From contig KB899087.1 in the NCBI GenBank assembly GCA_000378025.1, forward strand, positions 4,211,501 through 4,275,500: DNA of 64,000 nucleotides, in the 5' to 3' direction. Below are positions 45,006 to 53,826 of this stretch, piece after piece; positions within the stretch are counted from its first letter, which is position 1; every line of letters starts with the position of its first letter. This stretch comes from Xanthobacteraceae bacterium 501b. Its GTDB lineage: Bacteria > Pseudomonadota > Alphaproteobacteria > Rhizobiales > Xanthobacteraceae. The notes beneath the pieces were generated by a model. It was not told the origin of the DNA. It worked only from the letters and a program-made list of their open reading frames with translations, and did not search any database. The position numbers and the translations under genes are program-made.

Positions 45006-45445
45006 CGGCTCGTCCTCAGGGTTCGGACACGGATAGATCGTCGCGATCAGCTGACGCGCGCCGGACCCCCCGCCCCTGCGGCCCGCGTCAGTTGGCGCAC
45101 ATAATTTCAGCGTGCGCTTCTCGTGAGCAGCACTATAGACCCACGACCCGCCGAGGTGAATGCACTTTCTTGAGCGTCTCCGCCGGGCCGGCGCCGCACC
45201 TTGCCGCGCCCGCCCGCCAAGCCCGCCCGCCAAGCCCGCCCGGGGCGCCGGCCCGTTCGGTCCCGCGCGGCGTCCGCCGGGCCCCGGCTCCACTGGTGCG
45301 CGGTATTTCTGGCAATCCTGCCAGAAAGCCGCGTCAGGGCCGTGCTCTGGCGCCGCTTTGGGCAGGGCTGAACATTATATGAAGTTGCGCCCGCGCCCGG
45401 CCTCAACACAATCCGCCCACCTTCCGAACCGTTGAGGTGTGGTCC
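45006..45445. other. 440-base intergenic region before urtA
   Basis: It contains a 13-base tandem repeat CCCGCCCGCCAAG (45209-45234, two full copies plus a partial to 45242) and a palindrome at 45306. No convincing open gene, NtrC site or -24/-12 box was found. Frames that cross the region have no family likeness. Confidence 0.5.
45306..45327. promoter_or_regulatory. Perfect palindrome upstream of urtA
   Basis: TTTCTGGCA-ATCC-TGCCAGAAA, nine-base arms with a four-base centre, lies about 120 bases before the urtA ATG. It may be an operator or a short hairpin in the leader. Confidence 0.45.
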
Positions 45446-46699
45446 ATGGTCAATATCACGCGGCGTTCTCTCCTCCAGGCCAGCGGCCTTGCCGCCGTCG
45501 GGCTGGCCTCCCCGCTCAGTGCCCCCGCCTTCCTGCGCAACGCGCAGGCGCAGTCCGGCCCGGTCAAGCTCGGCTGCCTGTTCTCCTCCTCCGGCACCAT
45601 GGCCAATCTCGAAGGCCGGCTGAACTATGTGGTCAAGATGGCCGCCGACGAGATCAACGCCAAGGGCGGCGTGAACGGGCGCACCATCGACGTGCTGGTT
45701 TCCGATCCCGCCTCCGACTGGCCGCTCTATGCCCAGTCCGCCAAGCAGATGCTGCAGCAGGAGAAGGTCTCCGCTTTGTTCGGCTGCTGGACCTCGGTGT
45801 CGCGCAAGACCGTGCTGCCGGTCGTCGAGCAGGAGAACGGCCTGCTGTACTACCCCCTGCATTTCGAGGGCGACGAGAACTCGAAGAACGTCGTCTATGT
45901 GAACTCGCCCCCGGCCAGCTCGGTGCTGCCGGCGGTGGATTATCTGATGGGCGAGGAAGGCGTCTCGGCCAAGCGCTTCTTCATGCTCGGCTCGGACTAT
46001 GTGTGGCCGCGCACCATCAACAAGCAGCTCAAGGGCTACTTCAAATCCAAGGGCATCAAGGAGAGCGCCTGGAAGGAGGAGTATGTCCCCTTCGGCTTCA
46101 CCAACTTCCAGACCCTGGTTAACCAGATCCGCGCCTTCGCCGACGAGGGCGGCGGCCAGCCAGTGGTCATCCTCACCGTGGTCGGCAATTCGATCCCGGA
46201 TTTCATGCGCGAATTCGCCAATCAGGGCATTCTCGCCACCGATATTCCGGTGCTCGGCCTCGACATGGTGGAGGCCGACCTTGAAGGCCTCGACACCGCC
46301 AAGCTGGTCGGCCACCTCAATTGCTGGGCCTATCTGCAGAACGCCAAGGGCCCGGCAAACGAGGCGTTCCTGAAGAACTGGGCCGCCTATGTGAAGGCCA
46401 AGAACGTGCCGTTCTCCGGCACGGTGTCGATCGACCCGATGGTGTCGGCCTATGACTCGGTGCATCTGTGGGCGATGGCGGCGGCGAAGGCCGGTTCCTT
46501 CGACGTGCCGGAAGTGTCCAAGGCCTTTGCCGGCCTCACCTTCGATTGCCCGTCGGGTTACAAGATCTCGATGACCGGCGAAAACAACTATGTCGCCCGC
46601 GGCGTGTTCATCGGCTCGGTCAACGACAAACAGGGCTTCGACATTCTCTGGCAGTCCAAGGATACGCCCAAGCCCGTGCCCTTCAGCCCCTATGGCTGA
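45446..46699 (+). CDS. urtA: Urea/short-chain amide ABC transporter substrate-binding protein
   Basis: 417 residues from ATG 45446 (GAGGT upstream). A Tat-like signal peptide RRSLLQASGLAAVGLASPLS ends at AQAQ. The mature part is of the UrtA/FmdD type: VKLGCLFSSSGTMANLEGRL, GWTSVSRKTVLPVVE in variant form (LFGCWTSVSRK) and YYPLHFEGDENSKNVVY. UrtA captures urea; the close relative FmdD serves formamide and other short amides. An acetamidase/formamidase gene ends the operon, so amides are as likely as urea. The operon urtABCDE is complete. Confidence 0.9.
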   Translation: MVNITRRSLLQASGLAAVGLASPLSAPAFLRNAQAQSGPVKLGCLFSSSGTMANLEGRLNYVVKMAADEINAKGGVNGRTIDVLVSDPASDWPLYAQSAKQMLQQEKVSALFGCWTSVSRKTVLPVVEQENGLLYYPLHFEGDENSKNVVYVNSPPASSVLPAVDYLMGEEGVSAKRFFMLGSDYVWPRTINKQLKGYFKSKGIKESAWKEEYVPFGFTNFQTLVNQIRAFADEGGGQPVVILTVVGNSIPDFMREFANQGILATDIPVLGLDMVEADLEGLDTAKLVGHLNCWAYLQNAKGPANEAFLKNWAAYVKAKNVPFSGTVSIDPMVSAYDSVHLWAMAAAKAGSFDVPEVSKAFAGLTFDCPSGYKISMTGENNYVARGVFIGSVNDKQGFDILWQSKDTPKPVPFSPYG

Positions 46700-46768
46700 G
46701 CGGGCGGGCTGATGACGGCGCGGCGTTCCGTAATCCGCCGCCCCGTCATCGCCGGCCTGTTGTCACCA

Positions 46769-46851
46769 CGTCATCCCCGGGCTTGACCCGGGGATCCACG
46801 ACTTCTCTTTGCCGCAAAACGTGGATGCCCGGGCCAAGCCCGGGCATGACG
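46769..46851. repeat. Intergenic palindromic repeat, copy 2 (between urtA and urtB)
   Basis: Left arm 46769-46800 and right arm 46820-46851 are 32 bases each, nearly complementary, with a 19-base loop. Arms share CCCGGGCTTGACCCGGGGATCC with copy 1 at 3611. Here it lies between two genes read in the same direction, where a stable hairpin could protect or attenuate the urtA message. Confidence 0.75.
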
Positions 46852-46933
46852 GTCTTCTTAGCCCCACGACCGCCACTCCTCTTTCACCCGCCGCGCATGG
46901 CCTTCCACCGCCCTGTGCCGCCTTGAGTGCCCG

Positions 46934-48550
46934 ATGAATCTGACACGTCTCACCGTCGTTGTTGCTGGCTTGCTGGCCGCGCTGTTGGCCGCCCCCACGG
47001 CGCGGGCGCAGGGGCTCGACCGCGCCGGCCTCATCGCCAATCTGTGCGGCAATGCCGGCGCGATGGGCGAGGCGGCTGCCGTGCTCACCGGCCTCGCCAT
47101 GTCCGGCGATGCGGCCGACCGCGCCTTCGCCGTGCCGCTCGCCCGCGCGGTGATCGACCGCAAGCTCGCCTGCGACGACGCCGGCGCGGTGCTGACCGAG
47201 AGCGGTCTCGATGCTGTCACCCGCGCCCCGCGCGCGGCGGCGGGGGAGCCGCGCACCCCGGTTCTCAGCCTGAAGAACCGTGCCACCTATGAACAGGTCG
47301 ACGCGGCGCTGGCCCTGCGCGCGGCCCCCGAAGCCGCCCAGCGCGCGGCGGCGCTGAAGACGCTGGAGCGCCGCCCGGCGCTGATTCCGGAAGGGCTGCT
47401 CGACGCCGCCGCCGCCTCGGAGCCCGATGCCGGGCTGAAGGCTGACATCGAGACCCTCGCCCAGACCGCCGCGCTCACTGCCGCCGACCCGGCTGCCCGC
47501 ATAAGGGCGCTGGCGCGCATCGCCGACAATCCGAGCCGGCGCGCGCTGACGCAGGTTTCCGCCCTCACCGCCGATCCCGCCTATGCCGCCAGCCCGGAAT
47601 TCCGCGCGGCGGTGGATGAGGCCACCGCACGCATCGGGCGCGGCATCGCCGTCGGCGACGTGCTGGCGACGGCCTATAACGGGCTGAGCTTCGCCTCCAT
47701 CCTGTTCATGGCGGCGATCGGGCTGGCCATCATCTTCGGGCTGATGGGCGTCATCAATCTCGCCCAGGGCGAGCTGATCATGATCGGCGCCTATGTCACC
47801 TGGCTGGTGCAGCAGGGGCTGCGCGTCGTCGCCCCCTCGCTGCTCGACTGGTATCTGGTGCTCGCCATCCCCATCGCCTTCGTTGTGACCGCCGCCATCG
47901 GCATCGCGCTGGAAGCGAGCCTGTTGCGCCACCTCTACAAGCGCCCGCTGATGAGCCTGCTCGCCACCTGGGCGGTGAGCCTGTTTCTGATGAACCTGGT
48001 GCGCGTGGTGTTCGGCACCCAGAATCTGCAGTTCGAGACGCCGTTCTATGTCACCGGCGGCGTGCCTGTTATCGGCGACTTCATCTTCACCTGGAACCGC
48101 ATGTTCGCCATTGCCTTCGCCGTGGTGACGCTGGCGCTGACCTGGGGGCTGGTGCGGCGCACCCCGTTCGGGCTCAACATCCGCGCGGTGACGCAGAATC
48201 GCGACATGGCCGCCTGCATCGGCATCCCGACACGGCGGGTGGACATGATGGCGTTCGGCCTCGGCTCTGGGCTGGCCGGGCTGGCCGGGCTGGCGCTGTC
48301 GCCGATCTATTCGGTGAACCCGCAAATGGGCCAGAACTTCATCATCGACGCCTTCATGGTGGTGGTGCTCGGCGGGGTCGGCACCATTGCCGGCACGGTG
48401 GTGGCCGCCTTGGGCATCGGCCAGATCAATGTGCTGATCGAGCCGCTCTGGGGCGCGGTGGCGGCGAAGGTGATCGTGCTGTTGATGATCATCGCCTTCC
48501 TGCAATGGCGGCCCGAGGGCCTGTTCGCCGTGAAGGGGCGCCGCAAATGA
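46934..48550 (+). CDS. urtB: Urea/amide ABC transporter permease UrtB, with periplasmic N-terminal extension
   Basis: 538 residues. A signal peptide (LLAALLAAPTARAQG) and an Ala-rich helical extension of about 225 residues precede the LivH-type permease domain (about 235-535), as in many UrtB proteins. The domain contains GLAIIFGLMGVINLAQGELIMIGAY, the typical early signature, and FGLGSGLAGLAGLALSPIYSV near the EAA-like region. It forms the channel with UrtC, whose ATG overlaps this stop (ATGA). It lies 234 bases after urtA, with the palindromic repeat in the gap. Confidence 0.92.
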   Translation: MNLTRLTVVVAGLLAALLAAPTARAQGLDRAGLIANLCGNAGAMGEAAAVLTGLAMSGDAADRAFAVPLARAVIDRKLACDDAGAVLTESGLDAVTRAPRAAAGEPRTPVLSLKNRATYEQVDAALALRAAPEAAQRAAALKTLERRPALIPEGLLDAAAASEPDAGLKADIETLAQTAALTAADPAARIRALARIADNPSRRALTQVSALTADPAYAASPEFRAAVDEATARIGRGIAVGDVLATAYNGLSFASILFMAAIGLAIIFGLMGVINLAQGELIMIGAYVTWLVQQGLRVVAPSLLDWYLVLAIPIAFVVTAAIGIALEASLLRHLYKRPLMSLLATWAVSLFLMNLVRVVFGTQNLQFETPFYVTGGVPVIGDFIFTWNRMFAIAFAVVTLALTWGLVRRTPFGLNIRAVTQNRDMAACIGIPTRRVDMMAFGLGSGLAGLAGLALSPIYSVNPQMGQNFIIDAFMVVVLGGVGTIAGTVVAALGIGQINVLIEPLWGAVAAKVIVLLMIIAFLQWRPEGLFAVKGRRK

Positions 48551-49653
48551 ACCGCTTCGGCCGGATTACCCACACTGCACCGATCGTCCACCTCATTGCA
48601 CTCATCGTCCTCGCCGCTCTGCTCATGGCGGGACTGGCCGGAACCGAGTTCGCGCTGTCGCGCTACCTCGCCAACGCCATCGGCCAGCTCGCCGCCTTCG
48701 CCGTTCTGGCGATTTCGCTCGACCTGATCTGGGGCTATCTCGGCATCTTGTCGCTCGGCCACGGGCTGTTCTTCGCACTCGGTGGCTACCTCATGGCGAT
48801 GTATCTGCTCAAGCATTCCTTTGAAATCACCGGTACGGTGCCGGATTTCCTGCAGTTCATGGGCTGGAAGGAGTTCCCGTTTTATTGGGACGGATTCGAG
48901 TTCTTCCCCTATGCACTGGCCGCCGCCGTGGTGATAACCACGCTGATCTCCGGGCTTTTCGGCTACGTCTCCTTCCGCTCGCGGGTCGGCGGCGTGTATT
49001 TCGCCATCATCACCCAGGCGCTGGTCTATGTCGCCATGCTGCTGATGTTCCGCAACGACACCGGCTTCGGCGGCAATAATGGCATGACCGGATTCACGGT
49101 CCTGTTCGGCTGGCCAATGGGCACGTCAGGCATGATCACCGCCCTGGCCGTCGCCTCGCTGCTGGTGCTGGCGGGGGTATTGGCCGGCTGCAACTGGCTG
49201 GTGAGGAGCCGTTTCGGCGCGCTGATGCTGGCGACGCGCGACGACGAAACGCGCTTGCGAACAATGGGTTACGAGACGCTGCGGCTCAAGCTCATCGTCT
49301 GGTGCCTCTCCGCTCTCATCGCCATGCTGGCGGGCATGCTCTATGTGCCGCAGGTTGGCATCATCAATCCGCGCGTGCTCTCGCCCGAATTGTCGCTGGA
49401 AATCGCGGTGTGGGTGGCGATCGGCGGGCGCGGCCATCTGGTGGGGGCGGTGATCGGCGCGCTGCTGGTCAATGCGGTGAAGTTCTGGCTGTCCTTCGCC
49501 GCGCCTGAGATCTGGCCGTTCATCCTCTCCGGGCTGATCGTGCTGGTGGTGCTGGTCTTCCCCAACGGCTTGATGGACCTCGCGAAATTCAAGCTGGTGC
49601 GCCCGATGGGGGCGAAGCGCCTGGCCGCCGACATGGGCGAGGCGCGGCCATGA
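48547..49653 (+). CDS. urtC: Urea/amide ABC transporter permease UrtC
   Basis: 368 residues from ATG 48547, which overlaps the urtB stop. LivM-type permease with about ten TM segments; ISLDLIWGYLGILSLGHGLFFALGGYLMAMYLL is the family signature. A loop (VPDFLQFMGWKEFPFYWDGFE) typical of UrtC lies between TM3 and TM4. It pairs with UrtB. The stop overlaps the urtD start by four bases. Confidence 0.92.
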   Translation: MNRFGRITHTAPIVHLIALIVLAALLMAGLAGTEFALSRYLANAIGQLAAFAVLAISLDLIWGYLGILSLGHGLFFALGGYLMAMYLLKHSFEITGTVPDFLQFMGWKEFPFYWDGFEFFPYALAAAVVITTLISGLFGYVSFRSRVGGVYFAIITQALVYVAMLLMFRNDTGFGGNNGMTGFTVLFGWPMGTSGMITALAVASLLVLAGVLAGCNWLVRSRFGALMLATRDDETRLRTMGYETLRLKLIVWCLSALIAMLAGMLYVPQVGIINPRVLSPELSLEIAVWVAIGGRGHLVGAVIGALLVNAVKFWLSFAAPEIWPFILSGLIVLVVLVFPNGLMDLAKFKLVRPMGAKRLAADMGEARP

Positions 49654-50378
49654 GCCTGACCGCGCTTCTGGTCGACGGCCTCACCGTCCGCTTCGGCAGC
49701 TTCCGCGCCCTCGACGACCTCTCGCTCGCGATCGATTATGGCGAGGTGCGCGCCATCATCGGCCCGAACGGTGCCGGCAAGACCACGCTGCTCGACGTCA
49801 TCTCCGGCATCACCCGGCCGAAGCAGGGGCGGGTGCTGTTCGATGGCGCCATTGATCTCACGGGCCTCAGCGAAGCCGCCATCGCCCGCGCCGGCCTGCG
49901 GCGTAAGTTCCAAAAGCCGAGCGTTTTCGAGGGGTTGAGCGTGCGTCAGCATATCGCCATCGGCGCCGATGTCGGCTTCCGCGCCCGGCTCGACGCCCCC
50001 GCGCTGGAGGACCGCATTGGCGAGGTGCTGGAGACGGTGGGTCTCGTTGACCAGTCCCACCGCCTCGCCGGCGAACTCAGCCATGGCCAGAAGCAATGGC
50101 TTGAGATCGGCATGGTGCTGGCCTCCGACCCCAAGGTGCTGATGCTGGACGAGCCCGTTGCCGGCCTCACCGATGAGGAAACCGAGCGCACGGCGGCGCT
50201 GGTGCGTGCGCTCAAGCGGCCGGACCGCGCCATTGTGGTGGTCGAGCACGACATGGACTTCGTCGAGCGCATCGCCGATCGCGTCACGGTGCTGCATGAA
50301 GGCCGCACACTGTTCGAGGGCTCGATGGCCCATGTTCGCGCCGACGCGGCGGTGGTCGAGGTCTATTTGGGGCGATGA
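49650..50378 (+). CDS. urtD: Urea/amide ABC transporter ATP-binding protein UrtD
   Basis: 242 residues, LivG-type ATPase. Walker A IGPNGAGKTTLLDV, Q-loop KFQKPSVFEGLSVRQH, signature-equivalent ELSHGQKQWLEIGMVLASDP (SHGQ instead of SGGQ, usual for UrtD), Walker B VLMLDEPVAGL and H-loop VVVEHDMDFV. Starts ATGA with urtC and ends with a four-base overlap with urtE. Confidence 0.93.
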   Translation: MSLTALLVDGLTVRFGSFRALDDLSLAIDYGEVRAIIGPNGAGKTTLLDVISGITRPKQGRVLFDGAIDLTGLSEAAIARAGLRRKFQKPSVFEGLSVRQHIAIGADVGFRARLDAPALEDRIGEVLETVGLVDQSHRLAGELSHGQKQWLEIGMVLASDPKVLMLDEPVAGLTDEETERTAALVRALKRPDRAIVVVEHDMDFVERIADRVTVLHEGRTLFEGSMAHVRADAAVVEVYLGR

Positions 50379-51073
50379 GCATGCAGTTTGCCGTGGAAGG
50401 CCTCGATCAGCATTACGGCTCGGCGCAGGTGCTGCGCCACATTGGCTTCGAGATCGCGCCGGGCGAATGCCTCGCCGTGCTCGGCCGCAACGGGGCGGGG
50501 AAGTCGACGCTGCTCAAATGCCTGATGGGTCTGCTGGCCCCGAGCGGGGGGCGGGTGATGATTGACGGGGCCGATGCTTCCGGCTGGTCGCCGCACCGGC
50601 GCTCCCGCGCCGGCCTCGCCTATGTGCCGCAGGGGCGCGAGATCTTCTCCGAACTGACGGTGGGCGAGAATGTCGAGGCCGCCGCCCGCGCGCACGGCAC
50701 CTATGGCACGCCGGCGATGGACGAGGCGGTCGAGCTGTTCCCGGTGCTGCGCGAGATGTGGAAGCGGCCCGGCGGCGCGCTTTCGGGCGGGCAGCAGCAG
50801 CAGCTGGCGCTGGCCCGCGCGCTCGTCACCCAGCCCCGGCTGCTGATCCTCGACGAGCCGACGGAAGGCATCCAGCCCAACATCGTCGCCCTGATCGGCG
50901 AGGTACTGCGGGCGCTGAAGGGGCGGCTGTCGATCCTGCTGGTCGAGCAATATCTCGACTTCGCCATCGACACCGCCGACGCTTTCATCATCCTCTCGCG
51001 CGGCACGGTGGTCGAGGCCGGCCGTGCCGAGACGATGACGCGCGACCACCTCTCCCGCTTCATCGCCGTCTGA
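50375..51073 (+). CDS. urtE: Urea/amide ABC transporter ATP-binding protein UrtE
   Basis: 232 residues, LivF-type ATPase. Walker A LGRNGAGKSTLLKC, signature LSGGQQQQLALARALV, Walker B LLILDEPTEGIQPNIV (the TEGIQPNI form is typical of UrtE) and H-loop LVEQYLDFA. It forms the ATPase heterodimer with UrtD. The acetamidase/formamidase gene begins 33 bases downstream. Confidence 0.93.
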   Translation: MSMQFAVEGLDQHYGSAQVLRHIGFEIAPGECLAVLGRNGAGKSTLLKCLMGLLAPSGGRVMIDGADASGWSPHRRSRAGLAYVPQGREIFSELTVGENVEAAARAHGTYGTPAMDEAVELFPVLREMWKRPGGALSGGQQQQLALARALVTQPRLLILDEPTEGIQPNIVALIGEVLRALKGRLSILLVEQYLDFAIDTADAFIILSRGTVVEAGRAETMTRDHLSRFIAV

Positions 51074-51106
51074 ACCCCTATCCCAGCCGATTCCCAGGAG
51101 CTTCCC

Positions 51107-52042
51107 ATGTCGCGCCGCTTCGAAATCCCCGCCACGCCGGAAAACATGGTGTTGGGCTATCTCGACAGCACCACGCCCCCGGTGCTGGAGGTGGCCTCCG
51201 GCGATGTGGTGACGCTGCACTCCTTCCCCGCCGGCGGCAAGGAGACGCTGCCGGACAATTTGCCGGTTCCGGCCGACTACATGGCCGCGCTCGACGCGCT
51301 GCCGCCCGGGCCGGGGCCGCATTTCATCACCGGCCCGGTCTATGTGCAGGGCGCGCAGCCCGGCGACACGCTGCAGGTCGACATTCTCGACGTGAAGGTG
51401 CGCCAGGACTGGGGCTTCGTCTCCATCCTGCCGCTGCTCGGCACGCTGCCGGACGAGTTCACCGATTACGAGACCATCCATCCCGTGGTCGATCACGCCA
51501 AGAATGTCTGCGTGATGCCGTGGGGCACGGAAATTCCGCTCGACCCGTTCTTCGGCATCATCGCCACCGCGCCGCCGCCGGCCTGGGGCCGCTGCGGCTC
51601 GCCGGTGCCGCGCGCCTTCGGCGGCAACATGGACAATAAGGAACTGCGCGCCGGCACCACGCTGTATCTGCCTGTTTTCAACGAGGGCGCGCTGTTCTTC
51701 GCCGGCGACGGGCATGGCGTGCAGGGCGATGGCGAGGTGTGCATCACCGCGCTGGAAACCGGCGTCACCGGCACGTTCCGCCTCACCCTGCGCAAGGACA
51801 TGCGGCTCGACTGGCCCTTCGCCGAGAGCGCCACGCATCTGATGTCGATCGGCCTCGACGAGGATCTGGACGACGCCGCCAAGCAGGCGACGCGCGAAAT
51901 GGTCAAGCATGTGTGCGAGCGCACCAATCTCTCGCGCAACCAGGCCTATATGCTGTGCTCGCTGGCCGGAAACCTGCGCGTGACGCAGATGGTGGACGGC
52001 AATAAGGGCGTCCACATGCTGCTCGCCAAATCGCTGCTCTGA
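51107..52042 (+). CDS. Acetamidase/formamidase family amidohydrolase
   Basis: 311 residues, FmdA/AmdA family. It hydrolyses formamide or other short amides to ammonia and the acid. Family segments: GPVYVQGAQPGDTLQVDILDV, PFFGIIATAPP, FGGNMDNKELRAGTTLYLPVFNEGALFFAGDGHGVQGDGEV, in which Asp/His residues likely bind metal. As the last gene of the urt-like operon it should use the imported compound, pointing to amides as well as urea. A strong terminator follows. SD AGGAG lies upstream of ATG 51107. Confidence 0.9.
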   Translation: MSRRFEIPATPENMVLGYLDSTTPPVLEVASGDVVTLHSFPAGGKETLPDNLPVPADYMAALDALPPGPGPHFITGPVYVQGAQPGDTLQVDILDVKVRQDWGFVSILPLLGTLPDEFTDYETIHPVVDHAKNVCVMPWGTEIPLDPFFGIIATAPPPAWGRCGSPVPRAFGGNMDNKELRAGTTLYLPVFNEGALFFAGDGHGVQGDGEVCITALETGVTGTFRLTLRKDMRLDWPFAESATHLMSIGLDEDLDDAAKQATREMVKHVCERTNLSRNQAYMLCSLAGNLRVTQMVDGNKGVHMLLAKSLL

Positions 52043-52070
52043 GCCGCCGCCGCAAACCGCCGCCGTCGCC

Positions 52071-52110
52071 ACGGCCCGACCGCGCCTGCGGTCGGGCCGT
52101 TTGCGTTTGC
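52071..52110 (+). terminator. Rho-independent terminator of the urt-amidase operon
   Basis: A perfect 13-base stem ACGGCCCGACCGC/GCGGTCGGGCCGT with loop GCCT is followed by TTTGCGTTTGC, 28 bases after the amidase stop. Confidence 0.88.
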
Positions 52111-52549
52111 GCGTCCACCTTCTGCGATGAGCCGGGGGGCGCATCGAAATGGGTCATTCTTCCTGGCCGCCGCCGCCGGCTTAGGCGATCGTCGCGTGCA
52201 TTCAGCGGGAATGACGGTTCAAGCATGTCCCCTGGCGCATCGTCTCCGACCCTGGCGGCGGAACGCGCTTTCCGTCGAGCGCGGGGAGGTGGCTGAAATG
52301 GTGCGCCCGTGCGGTATCTTCCTGCCGAAAGCTTCCGAAACGGGCGCGCCTACTTATTGATCAGTGCCGGCGGCCGGCGCCCGCTGGTGGGCCAGACCCA
52401 CCCCGGCCCGCGCGCCGCCGTCGCCGCGCTTTCGTGCCTGCGCGCGGGGTTTGCTCTCCCGCAATAAGCCGAAATCAGAAGATCAACTCATTGAAATAAA
52501 AAGATTTTCCAAAGGTCTGGGCTGGTCGGGCGGCACGCTTGGCGCGGCT
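52111..52549. other. Intergenic region without recognisable gene
   Basis: About 440 bases between the terminator and the sigma-54 promoter. One short open frame (52127-52360) has no family likeness or SD. An AT-rich stretch (52460-52510) with an IHF-like site is the only structure I see; no TGTCKC-N6-GMGACA site was found. Confidence 0.5.
52481..52493 (+). promoter_or_regulatory. IHF-like site before the second ABC operon
   Basis: GATCAACTCATTG matches WATCAA-N4-TTR except at the first base. It is 57 bases before the -24 box at 52550, a usual place for IHF. Confidence 0.4.
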
Positions 52550-52564
52550 TGGCATGCGGTTTGC
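52550..52564 (+). promoter_or_regulatory. Sigma-54 promoter of the second polyamine-type ABC operon
   Basis: TGGCATGCGGTTTGC matches -24/-12 with one change (C to T in the -24 box) and correct GG-N10-GC spacing, 82 bases before the ATG at 52647. Confidence 0.72.
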
Positions 52565-52646
52565 GGAAGCGAGGGGGCGGAAAGCCGCGGGATGTGGCGG
52601 GACGTCGTCGTCCCCGGCCCATCCCCGGCATGTCTGAGGAGGAAAC

Positions 52647-53750
52647 ATGAAGCTTCCGGTAAGTGCCAGCGAGAGTTTCGTCGAGTTCGCCGGCGTGCAG
52701 AAGAGCTATGACGGCGAGGTTCTGGTCGTGAAGGACCTCAGCCTGCGCATCCGCCGCGGCGAGTTCCTCACCATGCTGGGCCCCTCCGGCTCGGGCAAGA
52801 CCACGACGCTGATGATGCTCGCCGGCTTCGAGACGCCGACCTCGGGCGACATCATGCTCGACGGCGCCCGCATCGACTCCCTGCCGCCCGAGAAGCGCAA
52901 TATCGGCATGGTGTTCCAGAATTACGCGCTGTTTCCGCATATGAGCGTGGCGCAGAATGTCGGCTATCCCCTGAAGGTGCGGGGTCTGCCGAAGGCAGAG
53001 ATCGCTGAACGCGTCGCCAAGGCGCTCGACATGGTGCATCTGGGCAGCTTCGCCGCGCGCATGCCGGGCCAGCTCTCCGGCGGCCAGCAGCAGCGCGTCG
53101 CCCTCGCCCGGGCGCTGGTGTTCGAGCCGAAGCTGGTGCTGATGGACGAGCCGCTCGGCGCGCTCGACAAGCAGCTGCGCGAGCACATGCAGATGGAGAT
53201 CCGCCATCTGCATGAGCGCCTGGGGATCACCGTGGTCTATGTCACCCACGACCAGAGCGAGGCGCTGACCATGTCGGACCGCGTCGCCGTGTTCAATGCC
53301 GGCATCATCCAGCAGGTCGCCCCGCCGGCCGAGCTGTATGAAAGCCCGGCCAATTCCTTCGTCGCCCAGTTCATCGGCGAGAATAACCGCCTGCCCGGCC
53401 GCATCGAGGCGGCGAACGGCACGCTGTGCTCGGTGGTGCTCGCCAATGGCGATGTCGTCACCGCCACCCTCACCGATGCGGCGCGGGTGGGCGAGGACTG
53501 CCTGCTCTCCATCCGTCCAGAGCGGGTCAAGATCGCCCCGCCCGGGGGCCCGCTCGACAACCATTTCGAGGCCGTGGTCGCCGAGATGATCTACCTCGGC
53601 GACCATGTGCGCGTGCGCTGCGTGCTCGACAGCGGCGCCGATGTGGTCGTGAAGGTCGGCAATGTCGAGGACCGGCCGGTCTTCGCTGTCGGCTCCCGCA
53701 TACCGCTGGGATGGCGCGCGCAGGACTGCCGCGCCCTCGACGCGGCCTGA
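52647..53750 (+). CDS. ABC transporter ATP-binding protein, PotA-like
   Basis: 367 residues. Walker [16 protein letters not shown]-loop [16 protein letters not shown], signature [16 protein letters not shown], Walker [13 protein letters not shown] and H-loop YVTHDQ are intact, with a C-terminal TOBE domain (about 270-360). SD GAGGA precedes ATG 52647. It leads an operon with binding protein and two permeases, in the order ATPase, binding protein, permease, permease. Confidence 0.93.
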   Translation: MKLPVSASESFVEFAGVQKSYDGEVLVVKDLSLRIRRGEFLTMLGPSGSGKTTTLMMLAGFETPTSGDIMLDGARIDSLPPEKRNIGMVFQNYALFPHMSVAQNVGYPLKVRGLPKAEIAERVAKALDMVHLGSFAARMPGQLSGGQQQRVALARALVFEPKLVLMDEPLGALDKQLREHMQMEIRHLHERLGITVVYVTHDQSEALTMSDRVAVFNAGIIQQVAPPAELYESPANSFVAQFIGENNRLPGRIEAANGTLCSVVLANGDVVTATLTDAARVGEDCLLSIRPERVKIAPPGGPLDNHFEAVVAEMIYLGDHVRVRCVLDSGADVVVKVGNVEDRPVFAVGSRIPLGWRAQDCRALDAA

Positions 53751-53826
53751 CGCCTGCTCCCCCGACCCTGCTCCCCCGACGCCTGCTCCCCGACGCCTCC
53801 CGCCAACCGATCCAAAGGGAATGACT

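Noticed and set aside
45090-45115. NtrC site GCGCAC...GTGCGC before urtA
   Set aside because: The 11-base spacing between half-sites does not fit the NtrC consensus.
45329-45360. Sigma-54 box TGGCGCCGCTTTGGG before urtA
   Set aside because: No GC at the -12 position with correct spacing.
52127-52360. 77-residue frame after the amidase operon
   Set aside because: No SD, no family likeness, unusual composition; left as intergenic.
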